Below, in pieces: positions 32,631 to 41,152 of a DNA stretch of 58,620 nucleotides. This DNA is from Plantimonas leprariae. GTDB taxonomy: Bacteria; Pseudomonadota; Alphaproteobacteria; Rhizobiales; Rhizobiaceae. Each line of letters begins with the position of its first letter. Position 1 is the first letter of the stretch. The notes under the pieces are model-generated. The model made no database searches, was not told the DNA's origin, and saw nothing but the letters and a program-made list of their open reading frames with translations. The DNA lies in NCBI RefSeq assembly GCF_008802405.1, contig NZ_VZDO01000025.1:1-58620 (forward strand), read 5' to 3'. A program made the translations under genes and the position numbers.

Positions 32631-35600
32631 GTGCCGGACAATCTGGCATCCATATGGCCGCAGGGCAGCGGCGAGATGGCCGAGCGCGTTCGCGCCTTCG
32701 ACTGGTCGCAGACGCCGCTCGGACCGACCGAGGCGTGGCCCCCGAGCCTGAAGGTCGCCACTCGCTTGGCTCTGAACAGTCGCCACCCGATGTTCATCTG
32801 GTGGGGCCCGGACCACATCCAGATCTACAACGACGCATATCGTGAGACGATGGGGCCGGAAAAGCACCCGGACGCCCTGGGGCGGACAGGACGCGAGACG
32901 TGGGCGGAGATCTGGGACACCATCGGCCCGCAGATCTCGCAGGTCATGGCCGGTGGTCCGGCGACCTGGCACGAGGATCAGCTCGTCCCGGTGACGCGCC
33001 ACGGACGGCGCGAGGACGTCTGGTGGACCTACAGCTTCAGCCCGATCAACGACGAGATGGAGCCGAACGGTGTCGGCGGCGTCATGGTCATCTGCCGCGA
33101 CATGACGACGGAACATTCGGCCCGCGAGGCGGCCGCCGAGAACGAGGCCCGTCTGCGCACCGTGCTCGACGGCATCAGCGAGCCCTTCTATGCGCTGGAC
33201 AGCGACTGGCGGTTTCTGTTTGCCAGCCAGTCCGCGCTCCGGCTCTGGGGCAAGGATGCGGGCGAGGTCCTCGGGCGCCCGTTTCTTGAGGCCTTTCCGC
33301 AGGCGGCCGGCAGCGCAGCCTTTGAAGCGCATCGCCGCGTCATGGAGACGCGCGTGGCGGAGCGCCTGGAGACGATCTCCCCTGTCGTTCACCGTTGGAT
33401 CGAAATCGACTTCGCCCCGACGCCGCAGGGCGGCTTGTCCGTCGCGTTCAGGGACATCGAGGAGCGACGACGGGCTGAGGATGCTCTCCGCGAGAGCGAG
33501 GAGAAGTACCGCACCGTATTCGAGTCGATCGACGAGGGGTTCCTCATCCATGAAATGATCCGAGACAAGTCGGGCCAAGTCGTCGATTACCGATTGCTCG
33601 AGGCCAACCCGGCGCACCAACGCGCCACGGGGTTGCCACGAGACACCATCGGCAAGCTCGGCAGCGAGTTCATGCCGAATGTCGAACCGTACTGGCTGGA
33701 GCTCTTCCATCGAGTCTCGACGTCGGGCGTCGCCGAGCGCGCCGAGATGTACAATGCGCCGACCTCCCGATGGTATAACGTCCAGGCCTCGCCTGTTCGC
33801 GGCCACGATCGCATCGCCATTGTCTTCGACGACGTCACGAGCCGCAAACGTGCCGAAGCTATCCTTCGCGAGAGCGAGGAGCGGCAGGCATTCCTGCTGA
33901 AGCTCAGCGATGCCTTGCGGCCGCTCGACGATGCCGAGGACATTCGGCTGACGGCGGCGCAGGTGCTGGGCCGGCATCTCGGCGCGAACCGGGTCGCCTA
34001 TGCCGAGAACGGCGGCGACCACTTCATGGTGGCGCGCAACTACGTCGACGACACGCAGGAGATCGTCGGGCGCCAGAACTATGTCGACTTTGGGCCCGAC
34101 ATCCTCGCCGAACTCCAGGCCGGACAAAACCGCGTCCAGCCGGACATCCGGAACGACGGCCGGCTGAGCGACCACCAGAAGCAAGGGTTGGCCGCCGCGG
34201 ACGTCGGCGCGTCGCTGAACGTGCCGCTCGTGAAGAACGGTCAACTCGTTGCGTTCCTCGGTGTCAACTATCCGGTCGCGCACGACTTCCAGCCGTCCGA
34301 GATCGCGTTGGTGGAAGACGTGGCCGAGCGCACCTGGGCGGCGGTGGAACGCGCCCGTGCCGAGAACGCGTTGCACCAGAGCGAGCGGCGGCTGGCGGCG
34401 GAATTGTCCGGCACTCAACTGCTTCAGCGGCTGAGCACCCGTCTCATTCCGGAACAGTCGCCCGACGTGCTGCACGAGCAGATCCTCGACGCGGCCCAGG
34501 AGCTGATGGAGGCCGACGCGGTCAGCATCCAGTTGCTGGAAGACAGCGGCCAGCGGCTGCGCCGCCTGGCGACCCGGAACCTTCATCCCGACTCGACCGA
34601 GTACTGGACATGGGTGGACGCAAGCCACGCCAGCACTTGCGGGCAGGCGCTTCGCATGAACACCCGTATGGTCGTGGAAGATGTCGAAACGAGCGCCGAG
34701 CTGGCCGGGACGGATGACTTGGAAGCGTTCCGCCGGTCCGGCACCCGGGCGGCGCAATCCACGCCGCTGGTGTCCCGTTCCGGGCGGCCGATCGGCATGA
34801 TCTCCACGCACTGGCACAAGCCGTGTGCGTTGGCCGAGCGCGACTTTGGCCTGTTCGACATTCTGGCGCGGCAGGTCGCGGATCTCTTGGAGCGCTCGCA
34901 GGCGGAAGCCGCCTTGAGGGCCAGCGAGGAACGACTGCGGGGCTTCGGCGAGGCGTCGACGGACGTCCTGTGGATCCGCGATGCCGAGACGCTGAACTGG
35001 ACCTACCTGACGCCGGCCTTCGAGGCGATCTACGGCATGCCGCGGGATGAGGCGCTCAGCGGCAACAACTTCCGCAACTGGGTCGAACTCATCCTGCCGG
35101 AAGACCGGGACCAGGCGGTCGACACCATCCGTCGCGTCCGCCTCGGCGAGCCCGTCACCTTCGAGTACCGCATCCGCCGGCCAAGCGACGGCCAGATCCG
35201 CTGGCTGAGGAACACCGACTTCCCGATCCGAAACGCCGAAGGACGCGTGACGGCGATCGGCGGCGTCGGCCACGACGCCAGCCACAAGAAGGAAGCCGAC
35301 CGGATCATCCGGGCCAGCCGCCGGCAGATGCGCACCCTCATCGAGGGCGTGCCGCAACTCGTGTGGCGCGGCGTCGAAGGCGGCGAGTGGACGTGGTCGA
35401 GCCCGCAATGGACGAGCTTCACCGGACTGTCGGAAGCGGCCAGCACCGGCCGCGGCTGGCTGGCCGCGGTGCATCCGGACGACCGGGAGCGGGCGATGGA
35501 CGCGTGGCAACAGGCCGAGGCGACGGAGGAGCCGCTCGAGGTCGAGTACCGCATCCGACAGGCCGGTGGTGAAGGTTACCGCTGGTTCCAGACGCGGGCG

Positions 35601-36317
35601 CTCCCCGTTCGCGACGAGGACACCGGTCGGATCCTCGAATGGCTCGGGACATCCACCGACGTCGACGACATGCGCGCCATGCAGGAGAGCCAGGCCGTGA
35701 TGGTCGCCGAACTCCAACACCGGACGCGCAACCTGATCGCCGTCGTCGGCTCGATCGCCCGACAGACAATGGCGCAGACCGGACCGACAACGACCTTCCA
35801 GGCGGAGTTCAAAGACCGCCTGGAGGCGCTGTCGCGGGTGCAGGGACTCCTGTCGCAGGCGGGCGAGGACCGCATCACGATCGGCGAGGTCGTCGCGATG
35901 GAGCTGAAGGCGCTCGGCGCGCTGTCGTTCGGCGAGCGCGTCAGGGTCGAGGGGCCGGACGTGCCGCTGCGCAAGTCGATCGTACAGACCATGGCGCTGG
36001 CGATCCACGAGCTGGCGACCAACGCCCGGAAGTACGGCGCGTTGTCGAACGGTTCGGGCGAGCTGGCCGTGCGCTGGACGACGAGCCCGGCGGAAGAGAA
36101 CGACCGCCACCTCTTCTTCGAATGGATCGAGCGCGGTGTGGCAGTGAAGTTCGCGGACGGCGCCGCCGTCACGCAGGGCGGCGGCTACGGCCGCAGGCTC
36201 ATCGAGGAGTCGCTGCCCTACTCGTTGAAGGCGAAGACGACCTACGAACTCGGACCGGACGGCCTCGCCTGCATGATCGACCTGCCGCTCACCAAGCCCC
36301 GAAGGAGCCGAGCATGA
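32631..36317 (+). CDS. Large multi-PAS/GAF HWE-family histidine kinase
   Basis: A 1228-residue soluble sensor kinase. The N-terminal domain (1-160) is the PAS-like type beginning ...RAFDWSQTPLGPTEAWPPSL. PAS domains follow at about 165-280 and 285-410, GAF domains at about 415-590 and 600-760, and PAS domains at 765-895 and 900-1020. The HWE core comes last: VAELQHRTRNLIAVVGSIAR with the His, HELATNARKYGALSN as N-box, FEWIERG as W-x-E, and GGGYGRRLIEESLPYSLKA. CGGAGG lies 6 nt before GTG 32631. The stop overlaps the receiver ATG (ATGA), so kinase and receiver are made together. Confidence 0.94.
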   Translation: MPDNLASIWPQGSGEMAERVRAFDWSQTPLGPTEAWPPSLKVATRLALNSRHPMFIWWGPDHIQIYNDAYRETMGPEKHPDALGRTGRETWAEIWDTIGPQISQVMAGGPATWHEDQLVPVTRHGRREDVWWTYSFSPINDEMEPNGVGGVMVICRDMTTEHSAREAAAENEARLRTVLDGISEPFYALDSDWRFLFASQSALRLWGKDAGEVLGRPFLEAFPQAAGSAAFEAHRRVMETRVAERLETISPVVHRWIEIDFAPTPQGGLSVAFRDIEERRRAEDALRESEEKYRTVFESIDEGFLIHEMIRDKSGQVVDYRLLEANPAHQRATGLPRDTIGKLGSEFMPNVEPYWLELFHRVSTSGVAERAEMYNAPTSRWYNVQASPVRGHDRIAIVFDDVTSRKRAEAILRESEERQAFLLKLSDALRPLDDAEDIRLTAAQVLGRHLGANRVAYAENGGDHFMVARNYVDDTQEIVGRQNYVDFGPDILAELQAGQNRVQPDIRNDGRLSDHQKQGLAAADVGASLNVPLVKNGQLVAFLGVNYPVAHDFQPSEIALVEDVAERTWAAVERARAENALHQSERRLAAELSGTQLLQRLSTRLIPEQSPDVLHEQILDAAQELMEADAVSIQLLEDSGQRLRRLATRNLHPDSTEYWTWVDASHASTCGQALRMNTRMVVEDVETSAELAGTDDLEAFRRSGTRAAQSTPLVSRSGRPIGMISTHWHKPCALAERDFGLFDILARQVADLLERSQAEAALRASEERLRGFGEASTDVLWIRDAETLNWTYLTPAFEAIYGMPRDEALSGNNFRNWVELILPEDRDQAVDTIRRVRLGEPVTFEYRIRRPSDGQIRWLRNTDFPIRNAEGRVTAIGGVGHDASHKKEADRIIRASRRQMRTLIEGVPQLVWRGVEGGEWTWSSPQWTSFTGLSEAASTGRGWLAAVHPDDRERAMDAWQQAEATEEPLEVEYRIRQAGGEGYRWFQTRALPVRDEDTGRILEWLGTSTDVDDMRAMQESQAVMVAELQHRTRNLIAVVGSIARQTMAQTGPTTTFQAEFKDRLEALSRVQGLLSQAGEDRITIGEVVAMELKALGALSFGERVRVEGPDVPLRKSIVQTMALAIHELATNARKYGALSNGSGELAVRWTTSPAEENDRHLFFEWIERGVAVKFADGAAVTQGGGYGRRLIEESLPYSLKAKTTYELGPDGLACMIDLPLTKPRRSRA

Positions 36318-36934
36318 GCGACACGACGACATCGCTGGCGGGCAAACGGGTTCTCCTCGTCGAGGACGAGTACTTCATCGCCCAGGAGATGAAGCAGGCG
36401 TTCGAAGCCTTCGGCGCGACGATCGTCGGTCCGGTCGCCGACCCCGACGACGCGCTCGACCTGATCGAGGCCGCGGAGCCGATCGACGGCGCGGTGCTCG
36501 ACGTCAACCTCCAGGGCGACACGGTCTACCCCGTCGTGGACGCCCTCAAGGAGCGTGGCGTGCCGTTCGTGTTCGCCACCGGCTACGATCGTTCCCACGT
36601 CCCCGCCAAGTTCAGCGACGTCACGATGTACGAGAAGCCGATCCGGCCGAGCGTCGTCGGCGCAACGCTGTTCGAAGAGACGCCCCAGCCTAGCGCGGAT
36701 CGACATTCAGCGGAGCCAGATCATAGTGGCGGCGAGATGGACGAAGCCGGCGAAGTGGATGGTTCGGCGATCATAACGGGTCGCGAAGCGGCGGAAGTGC
36801 TTGAGGCGTCCGAAGCATCGTTCGATGCGGTTGCGCTGTTTATAAGCGGTCGCGTCATGGGGGATGGCAACCTTGCGGGATCGGTTCGAAGGGATGACGA
36901 TCGTGGCGCCCATATCGGCGATGGTGGCCCGTAG
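36314..36934 (+). CDS. Receiver partner of the HWE kinase, C-terminus replaced by IS sequence
   Basis: Residues 1-120 are a normal receiver: VLLVEDEYF, GAVLDVNL with Asp63, FVFATGY and YEKPI. Translational coupling to the kinase (ATGA) marks it as the cognate partner. After about residue 125 (LFEETPQ) the frame continues through the IS5-family remnant in antisense and ends at 36934, adding about 80 foreign residues (for example DHSGGEMDEAGEVDGS). The core domain is intact, so it may still function with an odd tail. Confidence 0.8.
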   Translation: MSDTTTSLAGKRVLLVEDEYFIAQEMKQAFEAFGATIVGPVADPDDALDLIEAAEPIDGAVLDVNLQGDTVYPVVDALKERGVPFVFATGYDRSHVPAKFSDVTMYEKPIRPSVVGATLFEETPQPSADRHSAEPDHSGGEMDEAGEVDGSAIITGREAAEVLEASEASFDAVALFISGRVMGDGNLAGSVRRDDDRGAHIGDGGP

Positions 36935-37272
36935 AGCATTGCTGTCATAGGCTTTGTCGGCGAGCACGGCCTCACCGCTCTGCCCCTGAAGCAAGGCGGG
37001 CGCCTGGGTGATGTCGCCGGTTTGTCCGGGCGTGATGATGAAGCGAAGCGGGCGGCCGAGTGCGTCGGCCAGCATGTGGACCTTTGTGGTCAGTCCGCCT
37101 CGGGAACGCCCCAGCGCCTGATCCTTGGCCCCCCTTTTCCGCTCGCCGCCTGCTGGTGCGCCCGCACGATCGTGCTGTCGATCATCAGGTACTGGTTGGC
37201 CCGGTCGGCAGCCAGCGTTTCGAAGACCCGTTCCCAGACGCCAGCATGGCACCAGCGGCTGAAGCGGCGTCG
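36690..37272 (-). mobile_element. Truncated IS5-family element
   Basis: The transposase lies on the minus strand; its C-terminal end (ATMIWLR, stop at 36707) is close to the receiver gene, while its 5' end is cut inside the coding region at about 37272, where sequence switches to a copper-protein gene. Roughly 580 bp of an expected 800-900 remain. I could not identify terminal inverted repeats or a target duplication, so both borders are approximate. Loss of the 5' end together with the 3' half of the neighbouring gene suggests an IS-adjacent deletion. Confidence 0.75.
36707..37272 (-). pseudogene. IS5-family transposase, 5'-truncated, two frames
   Basis: Two overlapping minus-strand frames. 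The first (to 37090) reads RFSRWCHAGVWERVFETLA and YLMIDSTIVRAHQQAASGK, carrying the first catalytic Asp. The second (36707-37252) reads GRSRGGLTTKVHMLADALG, LADKAYDS with the second Asp, and RNRIERCFGRLKHFRR with the Glu. They are joined at an A4G6 run (37138 to 37129 on the minus strand), the kind of slippery site this IS group uses for frameshifting. The N-terminal about 70 residues are gone, so it is not active. Confidence 0.82.
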
Positions 37273-37388
37273 GCGCAGGACGTGCAGAACAGCGAGCACA
37301 GCATCGCGTGACGCGCCGCCGTCGCCAGCGCTTCGTTGAGGTCGCCAGCCACGTCGGGATGAAGGCCGATCATCTTCTCGATGGACAT
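37270..37388 (-). pseudogene. Four-helix-bundle copper-binding protein (DUF326), 3'-truncated
   Basis: MSIEKMIGLHPDVAGDLNEA, then HAMLCSLFCTSCADA, is the start of the DUF326/Csp-like family of Cys-rich four-helix copper-storing or ferredoxin-like proteins. After CTSCADA the sequence turns into transposase, removing two-thirds of the protein and most cysteines. It starts 29 nt after the gcd stop on the same strand, so it was probably in the gcd transcript. Confidence 0.7.
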
Positions 37389-37417
37389 TGCTGATCCTTT
37401 CGCACGTTTGTGATTCG

Positions 37418-39928
37418 TCAGCGACCGGACGGTGCGCTCCGCCCGGTTTCCTCCCTCGGCAGGGCGTAGGCGACGACGTGGTCGCCGAGTTCCGTGCCGA
37501 GCGAGCCGTGGCCGCCGGCGACCGCCACCACGAACTGCCGCTCCGATGCCTCCGACCAGTAGGTCATCGGCGTCGCCTGCGCCCCGGCCGGCAGGCGCGC
37601 CTGCCAGAGCTCGCGCCCGCTCGTCAGCTCGTAGCCGCGGATGTAGTAGTCGAGCGTCGAGGTGAGGAAGGCGAGGTTGCCGGCCGTCACGATCGGGCCG
37701 CCGAGCGAGGGCACACCGAGCTTGAAGGGAACCGGGATCGGGCTCTCGTCGCGGATCGTGCCGTTTCGGTGCTTGTAGACGATCTTGCCGGAGGCGAGAT
37801 CGACGCCCGCGACGTAGCCCCAGGGCGGCGCTTGGCAGGGGAGCCCCAGCGGCGACAGGAACGGGTTCAGCTCCACCGCGAAGGGCGCGCCCTTGTTGGG
37901 GTTCAGCCCGTGCTCGTCCGAGGCCTGGAGGTCGGAGCCGCCGGCGGGACCCGTCTGGCCGGACGTGCCAGCCGGGCTGTCGTTGCCCTGCGGCTCCACC
38001 CGCTGCGGCACGAGCCGATCGACGAAGGCGAAGTAGTCCGGGTTGACGAAGGCGACCTGGCGTTCCGGGTCGACGGCGATCCCGCCCCAGTCGGTGACGC
38101 CGAAGTTGCCGGGATAGACGATCGTGCCCTGCGTAGACGGCGGCGTGAACGGCCCCTCGTAGCGGAGCTGGCGGAAGCGGATGCGGCAGGCGAGCTGGTC
38201 GAACAGGGTCGCACCCCACATGTCGGCTTCGCGCATCATCGGCTCCGGCCGGAGCGAGACCGACGAGAAGGGCTGCGTCGGAGACGTGTGGTCGCCGGGC
38301 GCGGCGCCGCCCGGCACGGGGCGCTCCTCGATGGGATGCACGGGTTCCCCGGTGCGCCGGTCGAGCACGAAGATGTCGCCGGTCTTGGTGGACTGGGCGA
38401 GCGCCGGCACCCTGCCCTTCCCCTCGATGTCGAGGTCGACCAGCACCGGCTGCGAGGGCACGTCCATGTCCCAGAGATCGTGGTGGACGGTCTGGTGCAC
38501 CCAGCGCACCCGGCCTGTCGCGATCTCCAGCGCCAGCACCGAGGTCGCGAAGCGCTCGGTGGTCTCCGGCCGCTCGCCACCCCACTGGTCTACGGCCCCC
38601 ATGCCCATCGGCACGTAGAGGAGGCCGAGATCCTCGTCGGCCGACGAGGTGCTCCAACTATTCGGCGAGGACCAGGCGTAGTGTTGGTCAGGACCGATCG
38701 GCGCCGTCTGGTCCGGGTTGCCGGGATCGAAGTTCCAGACCAGCCTTCCCGTGGCGACGTCGAAGGCGCGGATCACGCCGGAGGGCATCTTCACCGCCGC
38801 GTTGTCGTAGACGGCGCCGGCGAGGATCACGAGCCCCTTCATCACCAGCGGCGCGGAGGTGAACTGGTACCAGCCGTCCTGCCGGCTCGGCATGCCGCGC
38901 CACATGTTCACTTGGCCGCCCTCCCCGAACGTCGGGCACGGCTGGCCGGTGCGCGCGTCCAGCGCGAAGAGCCGCGTGTCGTTGGTGCCGAGGAACAGAC
39001 GCTCGGCGCATTCGCCGTTGGGGGCCTTGACCGCGCCGGGGACGCGGGAGTCGTGGTAGGACACGCCACGGCAGGTCAGGTGCTGGAGGTGCGGCGAGAC
39101 CGTGATCTTCGGATCGAACCGCCAGCGCTCCTGCCCGGTCTCGGCCTCCAGCGCCAGGACGATGTCGTGCGGGGTGCAAAGATAGACGGTGTCGCCGACC
39201 TTCAGCGGCGTCACCTCGTAGGTCGTCTCGTGCGGGTCGCCGGGCCGCATCATATCGCCGGTGCGGATCGACCATGCAACCTCTAGGCTACTGACGTTCT
39301 CCGGGTTGACCTGATCGAGCGGCGACCATTTGTTGCCGTGCCAGGAACGGCCGTAGGCGCTCCAGTCGCCGTCCGGGACGCCGCCGTAGTTCGCCGCGAC
39401 CGAGGCGCGCTTATCCGGCAAGGTGCCGGGTTGGGTATGATAGTCCGAAAGCAGCGCCGCGGCGCCGACGCCGGCCGCGACAACGAGCGAAAGCGCGAGC
39501 GGCACGCCGGCCCCGCGCCAGGGCAGCGGGGCCCGCTCGCCGGGGTGGCGGGAAAGCGAGCGCGTGATCCACGGGGTAAGCAGTAGGAGGCCAACGAGGA
39601 ACACGATATCGCCGCGTGGCACGAGCTGCCACCAATCGAAGCCGATCTCGGCGACCGCCCAGCCGACCGTTCCGAGCACCACGGCGGCGTAGACCCAGAG
39701 CGCCAGCGGCGAGCCGCGGAAGAGAAGCACGCCGGTGGCCAGCATTCCGACCCCGGCCAGCACGTAGTACCAGTTGCCGCCGAGCGCCGCGAGCCAGCCG
39801 CCGGCGACGAGAAGCCCGAGTCCGACGATCGCGAGAAGAAGACCGACGAGACGGACGAAAAGGTTCGGGGGCCGCTGGCTTCGACCGGCGAGCGCTTCGG
39901 ATTGCTCCACGTTCGGCCTGCTCTCCAT
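37418..39928 (-). CDS. gcd: Membrane-bound PQQ-dependent glucose dehydrogenase
   Basis: About 836 residues, close to the usual 800. Five N-terminal membrane helices (about 20-150) anchor it in the inner membrane. A periplasmic PQQ beta-propeller follows, with GDWSAYGRSWHGNKWSPLDQ at the start and SPHLQHLTCRGVSYHD, QTVHHDLWDMDVPSQPVLVD and YPGNFGVTDWGG blades. It oxidises glucose (or another aldose, quinate or shikimate; that subfamily is similar) to the lactone and passes electrons to ubiquinone. No PQQ synthesis genes are in the window. ATG 39928 has AGGG 12 nt upstream; ATG 39940 and TTG 39973 are alternatives. Divergent from rhodopsin 2. Confidence 0.9.
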   Translation of the reverse strand: MESRPNVEQSEALAGRSQRPPNLFVRLVGLLLAIVGLGLLVAGGWLAALGGNWYYVLAGVGMLATGVLLFRGSPLALWVYAAVVLGTVGWAVAEIGFDWWQLVPRGDIVFLVGLLLLTPWITRSLSRHPGERAPLPWRGAGVPLALSLVVAAGVGAAALLSDYHTQPGTLPDKRASVAANYGGVPDGDWSAYGRSWHGNKWSPLDQVNPENVSSLEVAWSIRTGDMMRPGDPHETTYEVTPLKVGDTVYLCTPHDIVLALEAETGQERWRFDPKITVSPHLQHLTCRGVSYHDSRVPGAVKAPNGECAERLFLGTNDTRLFALDARTGQPCPTFGEGGQVNMWRGMPSRQDGWYQFTSAPLVMKGLVILAGAVYDNAAVKMPSGVIRAFDVATGRLVWNFDPGNPDQTAPIGPDQHYAWSSPNSWSTSSADEDLGLLYVPMGMGAVDQWGGERPETTERFATSVLALEIATGRVRWVHQTVHHDLWDMDVPSQPVLVDLDIEGKGRVPALAQSTKTGDIFVLDRRTGEPVHPIEERPVPGGAAPGDHTSPTQPFSSVSLRPEPMMREADMWGATLFDQLACRIRFRQLRYEGPFTPPSTQGTIVYPGNFGVTDWGGIAVDPERQVAFVNPDYFAFVDRLVPQRVEPQGNDSPAGTSGQTGPAGGSDLQASDEHGLNPNKGAPFAVELNPFLSPLGLPCQAPPWGYVAGVDLASGKIVYKHRNGTIRDESPIPVPFKLGVPSLGGPIVTAGNLAFLTSTLDYYIRGYELTSGRELWQARLPAGAQATPMTYWSEASERQFVVAVAGGHGSLGTELGDHVVAYALPREETGRSAPSGR

Positions 39929-40246
39929 GCGTTCTGCCATCCCTTGTCGCGCGAGCGTGACGGGCGCCTCCAAACCTTTTGCTTATTCCGCTGCGCCGGA
40001 CTGCCGAGGCGGATACCCGGAACGTCTGGGCCTTTTCCGCCAAGTGCGACATCCGCCGCCGACGCCGCCACGACTCGATCGCCGCAAACCGTTCTTCAGG
40101 CGCAATATCGGCAATGACCGTGGAGCCGCCAATGCGAAATGGTTAGCCAGCACAGTTCAATATTCGGCAGCTCGGCAAGCATTTTTCGAAGCATTTATGC
40201 GCCGCCGGCTACGTATAGTCGGCTCAGTTCATTCAGACGATCGCAT
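39929..40246. other. Divergent intergenic region, gcd / rhodopsin 2
   Basis: About 318 nt with no gene that I can support. It must hold the gcd promoter on the minus strand; I see no clear sigma-70 boxes. Its right end meets the GGAAC promoter of rhodopsin 2. Confidence 0.5.
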
Positions 40247-40272
40247 GGAACGCCCGCTTTATCCTACATGTT
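40247..40272 (+). promoter_or_regulatory. EcfG-like stress promoter of rhodopsin operon 2
   Basis: GGAAC at 40247-40251, a 17-nt spacer and TGTT at 40269-40272, ending 31 nt before the ATG at 40304. This is the same architecture and leader length as upstream of rhodopsin 1 (320-344), although the spacer and leader sequences differ. It resembles the alphaproteobacterial EcfG consensus (GGAAC-N16/17-CGTT) with T for C in the -10. Confidence 0.55.
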
Positions 40273-40303
40273 GGCTTGCGGTCATCCGCAGCGAAGAACA
40301 AAC

Positions 40304-41152
40304 ATGACCGTCAACGCCTGGCTTTGGATTGGCGCGATCGCGATGGCGATCGGCGCCGCGGTTCAACTCGTGATCGGCTGGGGGCCGCGAACCCGCGACG
40401 TCGAGAACCACTATCTCCTGCATCTCTTCGTCTGCCTGGCGGCGATGGCATCCTACTTGGTGATGGCGACCGGCGACGGCGCGATCCATCTGGCGGACGG
40501 CGGACCGGTAGGCCGCGACTTCTACTTCGCCCGCTACGTCGACTGGTCGATCACCACGCCAATGCTCCTCCTCGGGCTCGGGCTGACGGCGATGCACTCC
40601 CCGTTCCGCCGCTGGGCGGCGCTGCTCGGCGTCCTCTTCGCCGACAGCTACATGATCATCACCGGCCTGTTCGCGGGACTCAGCCCGGTCGGCTCCGGCC
40701 AGAAATGGCTCTGGTACATCGTCAGCTGCGCCGCGTTCGCCTTCGTCTACATCGGCATCTGGGGCATCTTCCGAAGCGAGGCGAAGAAGACCAGCGAAGA
40801 GGCCGCCAGCCTCTTCCGGACGAACGCCACGATCCTCTCCGCCGTCTGGTTCCTCTATCCGGTCGTGTTTCTCCTCGGCACCGAGGGCACCCTGTTCATG
40901 GGCGACGTGCCGACGGCCGCCGCCTACACGCTCCTCGATATCGTCGCGAAGGTCGGCTACGGCACCTTCTCGCTGATCGAGACCAAGCGTAAGGCGGCCC
41001 GCGAACTCGCCGCCGGCCTGATCCCCGACCCGGACCTTCGGCCGGCGCCGGCCGCCTTCCACGAGATCCGCGCGCCGGCCCGCAACGAAGCGGTCGGCGA
41101 TGAGGCGATCGAGACGAACGAGCGACCCTTCGGGACTCGGCGCCGAACGTGA
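40304..41152 (+). CDS. Microbial rhodopsin, DTG motif (copy 2)
   Basis: 282 residues, the same length as copy 1, with about 23 differences (about 92% identity). Asp80, Thr84, Gly91, Asp212 and Lys216 are all kept (RYVDWSITTPMLLLG; LDIVAKVGYG). Changes near the pocket are conservative (I79V, V83I, I221T); others cluster in the loops and C-terminal tail. The frame is open to 40139, but ATG 40304 matches copy 1. The stop overlaps the blh GTG. Whether the two differ in colour or kinetics cannot be read from sequence. Confidence 0.95.
   Translation: MTVNAWLWIGAIAMAIGAAVQLVIGWGPRTRDVENHYLLHLFVCLAAMASYLVMATGDGAIHLADGGPVGRDFYFARYVDWSITTPMLLLGLGLTAMHSPFRRWAALLGVLFADSYMIITGLFAGLSPVGSGQKWLWYIVSCAAFAFVYIGIWGIFRSEAKKTSEEAASLFRTNATILSAVWFLYPVVFLLGTEGTLFMGDVPTAAAYTLLDIVAKVGYGTFSLIETKRKAARELAAGLIPDPDLRPAPAAFHEIRAPARNEAVGDEAIETNERPFGTRRRT

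Noticed and set aside
32568-36332. 1254-residue minus-strand open frame
   Set aside because: Antisense of the large HWE kinase. High GC keeps the frame open; no motif is seen.
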